From Pseudomonas baetica (GTDB lineage: Bacteria; Pseudomonadota; Gammaproteobacteria; Pseudomonadales; Pseudomonadaceae): DNA of 52,314 nt. Where the stretch lies: assembly GCF_019733355.1 (NCBI RefSeq), contig NZ_JAIHLQ010000044.1, positions 1 through 52,314 on the forward strand, in the 5' to 3' direction. The notes beneath the pieces are model-generated. The model searched no databases, was not told where the DNA came from, and saw nothing but the letters and a program-made list of their open reading frames with translations. The position numbers were made by a program, and so were the translations under genes. Of the stretch, positions 1 to 7,874 are shown piece after piece. The number at the start of each line of letters is the position of its first letter. Position 1 is the stretch's first letter.

Positions 1-58
1 AGCCCGCTCCCACAGGGGAACGCATTCCAAATGTGGGAGCGGGCTTGCTCGCGAAGGG
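1..58. repeat. REPIN (Pseudomonas REP pair), left end cut by window edge
   Basis: Two inverted copies of the REP core (AGCCCGCTCCCACA at 1-15 and TGTGGGAGCGGGCTTGCTCG further right) flank a short spacer. The same element recurs at many intergenic places in this window. The left arm is truncated by the start of the window. Confidence 0.85.
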
Positions 59-130
59 GCTGGTCCAGACACCACAAAAACCACTGCCCATCAGAGGCAG
101 AGCACCTCAATAACCGTGAGGCAAAAAACC

Positions 131-1498
131 GTGATCGAGACCCTGAACCATCTTCCGCATCCGCACGAAAGCGCAGCCGCCCTCGCCGGCCACTTCACCG
201 ATCTGGCGCCGCCGCTCAATGCCCGGCAGGCGCATCTGGAAGCGTCGCGCTGCCTGTATTGCTACGACGCGCCCTGCGTCAATGCGTGCCCGAGCGAAAT
301 CGACATCCCGTCGTTCATCCGCAATATCCATCAGGACAACGTGCCCGGCGCGGCGCAGAAAATCCTCTCGGCGAACATCCTCGGCGGCAGTTGTGCGCGG
401 GTTTGCCCGACCGAGATCCTTTGCCAGCAAGCCTGCGTGCGCAACAACGCTCAGGAATGCGCGCCGGTGCTGATCGGCCTGCTGCAACGTTACGCCGTGG
501 ACAACGCACACTTCAGCGAACACCCGTTCCAGCGCGCCGCCACCACCGGCAAACGCATTGCCGTGGTCGGTGCCGGCCCGGCCGGGTTGTCCTGCGCGCA
601 CCGCAGCGCGATGCACGGCCATGACGTGGTGATTTTCGAAGCGCGGGAGAAGGCAGGTGGCCTCAACGAGTACGGGATCGCCAAGTACAAACTGGTCGAC
701 GACTACGCGCAAAAGGAATTGGATTTCCTCCTGCAGATCGGCGGCATCGAAATCCGTCACGGGCAGAAACTCGGCGACAACCTGACTCTGAGCGAACTGC
801 ATCAACAGTTCGATGCGGTGTTCCTTGGCCTCGGCCTCAATGCCAGCAAACAACTCGGCCTGCACCACGAAGATGCGCCTGGCCTGCTCGCCGCCACCGA
901 TTACATCCGCGAACTGCGCCAGGCCGATGACCTCACACAACTGCCATTGGCTGAGCGCTGCATCGTCCTCGGCGCTGGCAACACCGCCATCGACATGGCC
1001 GTGCAAATGGCCCGTCTCGGTGCTCGCGACGTCAATCTGGTGTATCGCCGTGGCGTCGCGGACATGGGCGCGACCGGTCACGAACAGGACATCGCCAAAG
1101 CCAATCAGGTACGCCTGCTGACCTGGGCACAGCCGGAAGAAGTCTTGCTCGACGATCAGGGCAAGGTACGCGGCATGCGTTTCGCCCGTACCGATCTGGT
1201 CGACGGTCGCCTGCAAACCACGGGCGAAACCTTCGAACTGGCCGCTGATGCAATCTTCAAAGCCATCGGCCAGGCCTTCGACAGCAGCGCCCTCACTGAC
1301 CCGCTGGCTCGCGAACTCAAGCGTCAGGGTGAACGGATTCAGGTCGACGCCAATCTGCGCACCAGCATTCCCGGCGTGTATGCCGGTGGCGACTGCACCA
1401 GCCTCGACCAGGATCTGACCGTGCAAGCCGTGCAGCACGGCAAACGGGCCGCCGAGGCCATCAACGCTCAACTGATGCTCAATGTGGAGGCTGCTTAA
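131..1498 (+). CDS. preT: NAD-dependent dihydropyrimidine dehydrogenase, subunit PreT
   Basis: Flavin/NAD(P)H-binding subunit of the bacterial dihydropyrimidine dehydrogenase that reduces uracil and thymine in the first step of reductive pyrimidine catabolism; it feeds electrons to PreA. The 455-aa product has an N-terminal cysteine-rich Fe-S region (C41, C44, C49, C53 in CLYCYDAPCVNAC, then CARVCPTEILCQQAC). It then has two dinucleotide-binding motifs, VVGAGPAGL near residue 142 and VLGAGNTAID near 280, and a C-terminal GD motif (YAGGDC). I chose GTG at 131 because GAGG (118-121) lies 9 nt upstream. An in-frame GTG at 116 has a poorer ribosome site. The stop codon abuts the preA ATG, so the two are cotranscribed. 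The rest of the pathway (dihydropyrimidinase) is not in the window and may lie upstream. Confidence 0.93.
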   Translation: MIETLNHLPHPHESAAALAGHFTDLAPPLNARQAHLEASRCLYCYDAPCVNACPSEIDIPSFIRNIHQDNVPGAAQKILSANILGGSCARVCPTEILCQQACVRNNAQECAPVLIGLLQRYAVDNAHFSEHPFQRAATTGKRIAVVGAGPAGLSCAHRSAMHGHDVVIFEAREKAGGLNEYGIAKYKLVDDYAQKELDFLLQIGGIEIRHGQKLGDNLTLSELHQQFDAVFLGLGLNASKQLGLHHEDAPGLLAATDYIRELRQADDLTQLPLAERCIVLGAGNTAIDMAVQMARLGARDVNLVYRRGVADMGATGHEQDIAKANQVRLLTWAQPEEVLLDDQGKVRGMRFARTDLVDGRLQTTGETFELAADAIFKAIGQAFDSSALTDPLARELKRQGERIQVDANLRTSIPGVYAGGDCTSLDQDLTVQAVQHGKRAAEAINAQLMLNVEAA

Positions 1499-2773
1499 AT
1501 GGCCGATCTCTCGATTGTCTTCGCCGGCATCAAAGCCCCCAACCCTTTCTGGCTGGCCTCCGCGCCGCCGACCGACAAGGCCTATAACGTGGTGCGCGCC
1601 TTCGAGGCAGGCTGGGGCGGCGTGGTCTGGAAAACCCTGGGGGAAGACCCGGCGGCGGTCAACGTGTCGTCACGGTATTCAGCCCATTACGGCAACAACC
1701 GCGAAGTGCTGGGCATCAACAACATCGAGCTGATCACCGATCGCTCGCTGGAAATTAATCTGCGCGAAATTACCCAGGTGAAAAAGGACTGGCCGGATCG
1801 CGCACTGATCGTCTCGTTGATGGTGCCGTGCGTGGAGGAGTCGTGGAAACACATCCTGCCACTGGTGGAAGCCACCGGCGCCGATGGCATCGAGCTGAAT
1901 TTCGGCTGCCCTCACGGCATGCCCGAGCGTGGCATGGGCGCGGCGGTCGGTCAGGTGCCGGAATATGTCGAGCAAGTAACCCGCTGGTGCAAGACGTATA
2001 GCTCGTTGCCGGTGATCGTCAAACTGACCCCGAACATCACCGACATCCGCGTCGCCGCCCGCGCCGCCCATCGCGGTGGCGCCGATGCGGTGTCGCTGAT
2101 CAACACCATCAATTCAATCACCAGCGTCGATCTGGAACACATGGTCGCCCTGCCGACCGTCGGCAGCAAAAGCACCCACGGTGGTTACTGCGGCTCAGCG
2201 GTCAAGCCGATTGCGCTGAATATGGTCGCGGAAATCGCCCGCGATCCGCAGACTCAAGGCCTGCCGATCTGCGGGATCGGGGGCATCGGCAGTTGGCGCG
2301 ATGCGGCGGAATTCATGGCGCTGGGCAGCGGCGCGGTACAGGTGTGTACGGCGGCCATGCTGCATGGTTTCCGGATCGTCGAGGAGATGAAGGACGGCTT
2401 GTCGCGGTGGATGGACAGTCAGGGTTACGCCAACATCGCCGAGTTTTCCGGGCGTGCGGTGGCCAATACCACCGACTGGAAGTACCTGGATATCAACTAT
2501 CAGGTCATCGCGAAAATTGATCAGGAGGCGTGCATTGGTTGTGGGCGTTGCCACATTGCTTGCGAGGACACGTCACATCAGGCAATCAGCAGCCTGAAGC
2601 AGGCTGACGGGACGCATAAATACGAAGTGATTGATGACGAATGTGTGGGCTGCAATCTGTGTCAGATCACCTGTCCGGTGGCTGATTGCATCGAGATGGT
2701 GCCGATGGAAACAGGCAAGCCATTTCTGGACTGGAATCATGATCCGCGCAATCCGTATCACGTTTCGGCTTGA
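1499..2773 (+). CDS. preA: NAD-dependent dihydropyrimidine dehydrogenase, subunit PreA
   Basis: Catalytic FMN subunit that reduces uracil/thymine to the 5,6-dihydro compounds, partner of PreT. The 424-aa protein is a dihydroorotate-dehydrogenase-like TIM barrel (motifs NFGCPHGM, VKLTPN, GIGGIG) followed by a C-terminal ferredoxin domain with two 4Fe-4S motifs, CIGCGRCHIAC near residue 344 and CVGCNLCQITCPVADC near 382. Length and domain order match the family. It starts directly after the preT stop (TAA then ATG), with a GGAGG-type site inside the end of preT. A TetR regulator faces it from downstream. Confidence 0.95.
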   Translation: MADLSIVFAGIKAPNPFWLASAPPTDKAYNVVRAFEAGWGGVVWKTLGEDPAAVNVSSRYSAHYGNNREVLGINNIELITDRSLEINLREITQVKKDWPDRALIVSLMVPCVEESWKHILPLVEATGADGIELNFGCPHGMPERGMGAAVGQVPEYVEQVTRWCKTYSSLPVIVKLTPNITDIRVAARAAHRGGADAVSLINTINSITSVDLEHMVALPTVGSKSTHGGYCGSAVKPIALNMVAEIARDPQTQGLPICGIGGIGSWRDAAEFMALGSGAVQVCTAAMLHGFRIVEEMKDGLSRWMDSQGYANIAEFSGRAVANTTDWKYLDINYQVIAKIDQEACIGCGRCHIACEDTSHQAISSLKQADGTHKYEVIDDECVGCNLCQITCPVADCIEMVPMETGKPFLDWNHDPRNPYHVSA

Positions 2774-2779
2774 GGCTTG

Positions 2780-2866
2780 AGGCGTCTGATCTGACGCCTT
2801 CGCGAGCAAGCCCGCTCCCACAGTTGGAATGTATTTTCCTGTGGGAGCGGGTTTGCTTGCGAAGAG
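2780..2866. repeat. Hairpin plus REPIN between preA and the TetR gene
   Basis: A 7-bp inverted repeat (AGGCGTC 2780-2786 / GACGCCT 2793-2799) runs straight into a REPIN (2797-2866) with two opposed GAGCAAGCCCGCTCCCAC arms. It lies between convergent genes and has no T-run, so any terminator role is uncertain. Confidence 0.8.
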
Positions 2867-2888
2867 GCTGGCAGCCACGCCACACGTC

Positions 2889-3509
2889 TCAAGGCTCCAA
2901 CCCGATCCCGCGCAAGATCACGCTGGTCACCGTCTGCACGGCCCGCTCGAACTGCATGTCCGACAGCGGCTGGTGATCGTTGAGAATGTTCACCTGATGG
3001 TCGAAGTCGGCGTAGTGCTGGGTCGAAGCCCAGATCATGTACAGCAGGCTCGACGGTTCCACCGGCAAAATCCGCTTGTCCTCGACCCACTGCCGAATCT
3101 TCGCTTCTTTCATCTTCGCCCAGTCGTACAGGCTGGCGTCCAGCGCTTCGCCCAGCGTCGGCGCGCCGTGGATGATTTCGTTGGCCCAGACTTTCGAACC
3201 GTACGGCCGGCTGCGCGAGTGGTTCATCTTGGCGCGGATATAGCTGCTGAGCACCACACGCGGGTCGTCGAACATCTCGAAGCACAACGCATCCTGCTTC
3301 CACACTTCCAGCAGGTCGAACAGCACGGCGCTGTACAACTCACTCTTGGTACTGAAGTAGTAATGCAGGTTGGAGCGCGGCAGTTGCACTTCGGCGGCGA
3401 TGTCGGCCATGGCGGTGCCACCGAAACCTTTTTCGGCGAAAACCTTTTCCGCCGCCAAGAGAATTTTCTCGACGTTACTGCGACGAATCTCGATCTTGTG
3501 ATTGCCCAT
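2889..3509 (-). CDS. TetR family transcriptional regulator (RutR-like, pyrimidine catabolism)
   Basis: A 206-aa one-domain repressor with an N-terminal helix-turn-helix (about residues 31-57, GGTAMADIAAEVQLPRSNLH then YYFSTKSEL) and a TetR C-terminal ligand domain. The sequence style (starting NHKIEIRRSNVEKILLAAEKVF) resembles the RutR group, which senses pyrimidines in E. coli. Convergence with preTA supports a role in controlling that pathway, but this is inferred from position. A perfect palindrome just upstream of its start is a candidate autoregulatory operator. Confidence 0.85.
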   Translation of the reverse strand: MGNHKIEIRRSNVEKILLAAEKVFAEKGFGGTAMADIAAEVQLPRSNLHYYFSTKSELYSAVLFDLLEVWKQDALCFEMFDDPRVVLSSYIRAKMNHSRSRPYGSKVWANEIIHGAPTLGEALDASLYDWAKMKEAKIRQWVEDKRILPVEPSSLLYMIWASTQHYADFDHQVNILNDHQPLSDMQFERAVQTVTSVILRGIGLEP

Positions 3510-3522
3510 GTGGGCTCCCTGA

Positions 3523-3536
3523 CAACAACGTTGTTG
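3523..3536. promoter_or_regulatory. Perfect 14-bp palindrome, candidate TetR operator
   Basis: CAACAACGTTGTTG is its own reverse complement and lies 14 bp upstream of the TetR start codon (3509), where an autorepressor would act. It also lies in the promoter region of the divergent copC gene. Confidence 0.5.
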
Positions 3537-3649
3537 CAGACTAGCACCCGCTCTGCCACTGGGGCGACCGCTGAAAACAAAACTTCGTATACACGCAGTC
3601 GCATGGCTAAACTGCCCCCTTCTTCGATCCTGCCCCAGAGGTACCTTCG

Positions 3650-4015
3650 ATGCTGTTCAAGAACGTTCTGACCACCACGGCCCTGCTCGCCTCGCTGTTC
3701 GCCGCCTCTTCGGTATGGGCCCACGCCCACCTGAAAAGCCAGACCCCGGCTGCCGACAGCACCGTCGCCGCACCTGCGGATCTGCGCCTGACGTTCTCCG
3801 AGGGTGTGGAAGCCAGTTTCACCAAAGTCACTCTGACCAAGAATGGCGTACCGGTCGCGGTCAAAGCGCTGACCACCCAGGACAAAGACAAGAAAACCCT
3901 GATCGTCACCCCAGCTGCACCGCTGACTGGCGGTGAGTACAAAGTCGAATGGCACGCGGTGTCGGTCGACACGCACAACAGCGAAGGCGCCTATCAGTTC
4001 AAGGTTGGTCAGTAA
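3650..4015 (+). CDS. copC: Periplasmic copper-binding protein CopC
   Basis: A 121-aa exported beta-sandwich protein with a signal peptide ending at residue 24 (SSVWA before HAHLKS). The mature N-terminal His (H25) and the C-terminal D107-x-H109 (SVDTHNSEGAY) fit the known Cu(II) site of CopC proteins. Family members carry copper in the periplasm and work with the inner-membrane CopD encoded 3 nt downstream, so the two form an operon. No copA/copB is present, which is the short CopCD layout common in pseudomonads. Confidence 0.9.
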   Translation: MLFKNVLTTTALLASLFAASSVWAHAHLKSQTPAADSTVAAPADLRLTFSEGVEASFTKVTLTKNGVPVAVKALTTQDKDKKTLIVTPAAPLTGGEYKVEWHAVSVDTHNSEGAYQFKVGQ

Positions 4016-4018
4016 TTC

Positions 4019-4876
4019 ATGAGTGAAGCGCTGGTGCTGTGCCGCTTTGTACATTTCAGTGCGGTGTTGATGCTGCCTGGCGTCTGGTTGTTCAGGCCGA
4101 GGCTGCTCAAGGCGCCAGTGCCGGAGCTGGATCGGCAACTGACGCGACTGGCACGCTGGCTGACGAGCATTGCACTGTTGAGCGGTGTCGCCTGGGCATT
4201 GTTGATCACCGCGAGCATGGCCGGGTCGGCGGCGGCAGCGTTCGATCGGGACACCATTGGCGTCGTGCTGGGCGATACATTTTTCGGTCAGGTCTGGCGC
4301 TGGCATCTGATGATCAACGCGTTGTTGCTCGCATTGTTGTTCACGCCGTGGCGCTCCAGCCTGCCGTTGCGCCAGGGCTTGAGCATTATGCTGTTGTGGA
4401 CACTGGCGCCGGTGGGCCATGGCGCGATGCTTGATGGCCTCAGTGGGCAGTTGCTGATCCTCAACCAGATCATTCACCTGACCTGCGTGGCCGTGTGGCT
4501 CGGCGGTTTGTTACTGCTGGTGCTGATACTGCGCCAACCGAGCGAACCGATGAGCCACATCCTGCGGCGTTTCAGCGGTGTCGGTTATGCAATGGTGGCG
4601 GGCTTGCTGATCACCGGGTTGATCAGCGTGCGTGTATTGACGGGCCAGTGGTGGCCAACGCCGCTGCTGAACGGGTTTGCCTTGATTCTGCTGATCAAAT
4701 CCACGCTGGTGGTGTGCATGTTGGGATTGGCGCTGTTCAACCGCATGCAGATCAACCATTGCGAGCCGCGCATGGGCGCGCTCAAACGCAGTGTGATGCT
4801 GGAGTGGTTGTTGGGAATTGGTGCTGTGGCGGCCGTCTCACTACTCGGCACCCTGCCGCCGATGATTGCTGCCTGA
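4019..4876 (+). CDS. copD: Copper homeostasis inner-membrane protein CopD
   Basis: A 285-aa polytopic membrane protein with about eight hydrophobic segments, typical of the CopD family, believed to move copper across the inner membrane together with CopC. It begins 3 nt after copC. Membrane histidines (CRFVHFSAV near the N-terminus, APVGHGAML and IIHLTCVAVW in the middle) are the usual candidate metal ligands. The direction of transport is not settled for the family. Confidence 0.88.
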   Translation: MSEALVLCRFVHFSAVLMLPGVWLFRPRLLKAPVPELDRQLTRLARWLTSIALLSGVAWALLITASMAGSAAAAFDRDTIGVVLGDTFFGQVWRWHLMINALLLALLFTPWRSSLPLRQGLSIMLLWTLAPVGHGAMLDGLSGQLLILNQIIHLTCVAVWLGGLLLLVLILRQPSEPMSHILRRFSGVGYAMVAGLLITGLISVRVLTGQWWPTPLLNGFALILLIKSTLVVCMLGLALFNRMQINHCEPRMGALKRSVMLEWLLGIGAVAAVSLLGTLPPMIAA

Positions 4877-4911
4877 ACACCACCGCAAAGCCTTTGTAGG
4901 CGTTGTATTGA

Positions 4912-5075
4912 TCAATGAGGCTGCGTGTCGCGCGCCGCCGTATCAATGCTCACCACCACCGACATCCCGGGCCGCAACCGTTCCTCGTCTTGCTGCCCTC
5001 ATCAATTGCGATCCGCACCGGTTGCCAGTTGCGCGGGGCGCATCGACCCATTGAAAGACCTTGTGCTGATTTGGC
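4912..5075 (-). pseudogene. C-terminal remnant of an HlyD/EmrA-type membrane fusion protein, frameshifted
   Basis: On the minus strand, one frame encodes NWQPVRIAIDEG and, after a frameshift of one missing base near 5000, the next frame encodes QQDEERLRPGMSVVVSIDT, ending in a stop at 4912. PVRI-x-h-D followed by LRPGMSV-x-V-x-IDT is the usual end of periplasmic adaptor (membrane fusion) proteins. Only about 50 codons remain and no upstream part is recognisable. A 9-bp inverted repeat (TGTAGGCGT 4895-4903, ACGCCTACA 5130-5138) brackets the scrap. It explains most of the otherwise empty 4877-5260 gap. Confidence 0.5.
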
Positions 5076-5260
5076 TTGAGTGTGCCGTAAATCGTCCGGC
5101 AAACCCATCTCCCTTGAAGGAGCAGGCTCACGCCTACACAGCAATCATGTGAAGCCGGATTCGTAAAATTTGTTTAAAGGTCCTCTCGCCGACAGCGGAT
5201 TTTTCCCGCGTCGGACGACTGCCATCCTTGCAACCCTTCTCAATCTGCAAGGTGCTCGTT

Positions 5261-6211
5261 ATGAACACGCCCCACCCACAACGCTCACACGGCTTGCTGA
5301 AAAGCCTTCTGGCAGCCGCCCTGCTAATCCCCCCCCTCACCTTTGCTCAGGAACGCCCGTGGCCGGACGGTTCGCAACTGGTGATCTCGGTGTCGATGCA
5401 ATTCGAAACCGGCGGCCAGCCCGAGGGTGCCGAAAGCCCGTTCTCAGGTAGCCCGCTGCCCAAGGGCTACCCCGACCTTCCGGCGCAGACCTGGTTTGAT
5501 TATGGCTACAAGGAAGGCCTGTGGCGCATGCTTGACCTGTGGGATCGCACCGGAATCAAAGTCACCTCCCATGTGGTCGGCGAAGCGGCGCTCAAGCACC
5601 CGGAATTGGCCAAGGCAATAGCCCAGCGCGGGCATGAACTGGCCGCCCATGGCATGCGTTGGGCCGACTCCTACAACATGAGTTACGAGCAGGAAAAGCA
5701 GTTCATCGGCGACGGTGTGAGCGCGGTGGAAAAACTCACCGGCCAGCGCTCGGTCGGCTACAACGCCAATTGGCTGCGGCGCAGCCCGAACACGTTGAAG
5801 GTGCTGCAGGATCTGAACTTCACGTATCACATCGATGACGTCAGCCGCGACGAACCTTTCGTGACGATGGTGCGTGGGCACAAATTCGCCGTGGTGCCCT
5901 ACACCCTGCGCAACAACGACATCGTCCTGGTCGAAGGTCGCCATTTTTCCGCAGACCAGTTCTACCGGCAACTGGTGCTGGAATTCGATCGCCTCTACGC
6001 CGAGGGCGCCAGCAAGCGACGGATGATGTCGGTGAGTCTGCATGACCGGATTGGCGGCACACCCGCGATGGTCGAAGCCATGGAGCGGTTCATCCGTTAC
6101 GCGCAGTCTCATACGAAAGTCAGCTTCATGCGCAAGGATCAAATTGCGCAGATCGTGCTGACAGAGAAAAATCCGCTGATAGATAACAGCGAAGCGCTCT
6201 ACAACAATTGA
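5261..6211 (+). CDS. Exported PuuE-like polysaccharide deacetylase family protein
   Basis: A 316-aa protein with a signal peptide (about residues 1-28, SLLAAALLIPPLTFAQ) followed by a NodB-type carbohydrate esterase 4 domain. The segments HPELAKAIAQRGHELAAHGM, a later GYNANWLRRSPNTL and LHDRIGGTPAMV follow the PuuE/allantoinase-like branch of the family more closely than classical chitin deacetylases. The substrate cannot be told from the sequence. The ATG at 5261 is preferred over one at 5228 because AAGG lies 9-10 nt upstream and the signal peptide then starts properly. It is monocistronic, with a weak hairpin (6225-6251) after it. Confidence 0.8.
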   Translation: MNTPHPQRSHGLLKSLLAAALLIPPLTFAQERPWPDGSQLVISVSMQFETGGQPEGAESPFSGSPLPKGYPDLPAQTWFDYGYKEGLWRMLDLWDRTGIKVTSHVVGEAALKHPELAKAIAQRGHELAAHGMRWADSYNMSYEQEKQFIGDGVSAVEKLTGQRSVGYNANWLRRSPNTLKVLQDLNFTYHIDDVSRDEPFVTMVRGHKFAVVPYTLRNNDIVLVEGRHFSADQFYRQLVLEFDRLYAEGASKRRMMSVSLHDRIGGTPAMVEAMERFIRYAQSHTKVSFMRKDQIAQIVLTEKNPLIDNSEALYNN

Positions 6212-6224
6212 TTGCGCCGAAAAC

Positions 6225-6251
6225 AGCCCTGCTCAGTCCATGATCAGGGCT
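6225..6251. terminator. Weak hairpin after the deacetylase gene
   Basis: Inverted repeat AGCCCTG (6225-6231) / CAGGGCT (6245-6251). The + strand has no T-run; the minus strand has TGTTTTC. It may end transcription of the deacetylase gene or only mark an attenuating structure. Confidence 0.35.
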
Positions 6252-6325
6252 GCCCGCACTTTGAGAGTCATCGTATAACTTCCTGTTGACATTCCCCTGA
6301 AGCTCCGCAAATATCGCCTCCTAAT

Positions 6326-6338
6326 GTTGTACGACAAC
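6326..6338. promoter_or_regulatory. GntR-type operator candidate upstream of the porin
   Basis: GTTGTACGACAAC is a dyad of GTTGT/ACAAC around a 3-bp centre, the form expected for FadR-type GntR regulators, and lies 41 bp before the GTG start. A close relative occurs 39 bp before udh (7824-7836), and both are followed by ACAACA. No GntR gene is present in the window. Confidence 0.5.
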
Positions 6339-6378
6339 GCACAACATAAATAAAAACAAGAAACAAGGGAGCGCCATA

Positions 6379-7668
6379 GTGAGCACATACGTCCGCAAAT
6401 CCGTTCGTCATTCCCGCACGACTTTCATCCGCTCTCCCCTGAGCCTGATTGGCTGCAGCAGCCTCGTCTTGTTGGCGCCGCTGAGCGCCAGCGCTGAAGG
6501 CTTCGCCGATGATGCCAAAGCCACGCTGAACCTGCGCAACGCCTACTTCAACCGCAACTTCACCAACCCCAACAACGCACAAGGCAAGGCTGAGGAGTGG
6601 ACGCAAAGCTTCATCCTCGACGCCAAGTCCGGCTTCACTCAAGGCACCGTCGGTTTCGGCCTGGACGTGCTGGGACTGTATTCGCAGAAGCTCGATGGCG
6701 GCAAAGGCACCGGCGGCACGCAGCTATTGCCGATCCACGATGATGGGCGTCCGGCCGACAATTTCGGTCGCCTGGGTGTGGCACTCAAAGCCAAGGTATC
6801 GAAGACCGAATTGAAGGTCGGCGAGTGGATGCCGGTGCTGCCGATCCTGCGCTCCGACGATGGTCGCTCCCTGCCGCAGACCTTCCGCGGGGGCCAGATC
6901 ACCTCCACCGAAATCAACGGCCTGAGCCTGTACGGCGGCCAGTTCCGCGCCAACAGCCCGCGTAACGATGCGAGCATGGAAGACATGTCGATGAACGGCA
7001 AAGGTGCGTTCACCTCAGACCGTTTCAACTTCGGCGGTGGCGAATACACCTTCAATGACAAGCGCACGCTGGTCGGCGTATGGTACGCCGAACTCAGCGA
7101 CATCTATCAGCAGCAGTACTTCAACCTCAGCCACAGCCAGCCTATGGGCGACTGGACCCTGGGCGCCAATCTCGGCTTCTTCAACGGCAAGGAGAATGGC
7201 AGCGCGCTGGCCGGCGATCTGGACAACAAAACCGCATTCGCCCTGCTCTCGGCCAAATACGGTGGCAACACTTTCTATGTCGGCCTGCAAAAGCTCAGTG
7301 GCGATAACGGCTGGATGCGGGTCAACGGTACCAGCGGCGGCACCCTGGCCAACGACAGTTACAACGCCAGTTACGACAACGCCAAAGAACGCTCCTGGCA
7401 GGTCCGCCACGACTACAACTTCGTCGCCCTCGGCATCCCCGGCCTGACCCTGATGAACCGCTACATCAGCGGCGATAACGTGCACACCGGGACAATTACC
7501 GACGGTAAGGAATGGGGTCGCGAGTCTGAACTGGCCTACACCGTACAGAGCGGGCCGCTGAAAAATCTCAACGTCAAATGGCGCAACGCGACGATTCGCC
7601 GGGACTTCAGCAACAACGAGTTCGATGAGAACCGGATTTTTATCAACTATCCGATTTCGTTGCTGTGA
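6379..7668 (+). CDS. OprD family outer-membrane porin
   Basis: A 429-aa outer-membrane channel of the OprD/OpdK family, which takes up small carboxylates and basic amino acids. It has a long signal region ending near residue 39 (LLAPLSASA), then the family opening EGFADDAKATLNLRNAYFNR and a beta-barrel rich in alternating strands. The GTG start has AAGGGAG 7 nt upstream. The last residue is Leu rather than the usual aromatic. It heads the uronate module and shares an operator-like motif with udh, so uronate or aldarate uptake is the likely job; this is inferred from context. Confidence 0.88.
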   Translation: MSTYVRKSVRHSRTTFIRSPLSLIGCSSLVLLAPLSASAEGFADDAKATLNLRNAYFNRNFTNPNNAQGKAEEWTQSFILDAKSGFTQGTVGFGLDVLGLYSQKLDGGKGTGGTQLLPIHDDGRPADNFGRLGVALKAKVSKTELKVGEWMPVLPILRSDDGRSLPQTFRGGQITSTEINGLSLYGGQFRANSPRNDASMEDMSMNGKGAFTSDRFNFGGGEYTFNDKRTLVGVWYAELSDIYQQQYFNLSHSQPMGDWTLGANLGFFNGKENGSALAGDLDNKTAFALLSAKYGGNTFYVGLQKLSGDNGWMRVNGTSGGTLANDSYNASYDNAKERSWQVRHDYNFVALGIPGLTLMNRYISGDNVHTGTITDGKEWGRESELAYTVQSGPLKNLNVKWRNATIRRDFSNNEFDENRIFINYPISLL

Positions 7669-7692
7669 ACCACTGAAGCCTCATCAAATCCC

Positions 7693-7722
7693 CTGTGGGA
7701 CCGGGATTGGTCGCTCCCACAG
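7693..7722 (+). terminator. Hairpin / degenerate REP between porin and udh
   Basis: CTGTGGGA (7693-7700) pairs with TCCCACAG (7715-7722). The sequence resembles a worn REP element. No T-run follows immediately, so it may only partly uncouple porin from udh expression. Confidence 0.4.
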
Positions 7723-7823
7723 TAGATCGCATGACGAGGCAGTTTTTTTGATTTGGCCCTTGCGTCATTTACACCAAAAGTCGCGTTGACAAGACCGGGA
7801 AACCCTACCGATACTTCGACGCA

Positions 7824-7836
7824 GTCATACGACAAC
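7824..7836. promoter_or_regulatory. GntR-type operator candidate upstream of udh
   Basis: GTCATACGACAAC matches the porin motif in 11 of 13 positions and is followed 2 bp later by ACAACA, as there. It lies 39 bp before the chosen udh start, nearly the same distance as in front of the porin. Confidence 0.45.
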
Positions 7837-7874
7837 CTACAACAAACCTAATAACAATGTGTTCAGGGATTGCC

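Noticed and set aside
31..624. 197-codon + strand frame at the window start
   Set aside because: Begins within a REP element and overlaps preT in another frame.
107..1471. 454-codon frame on the minus strand
   Set aside because: Antisense to preT; its existence follows from the GC-rich codon use of preT and it has no recognisable domain.
3224..4477. 417-codon minus-strand frame across the TetR gene and copC/copD
   Set aside because: Covers three better-supported genes and has low-complexity Gln/Arg composition.
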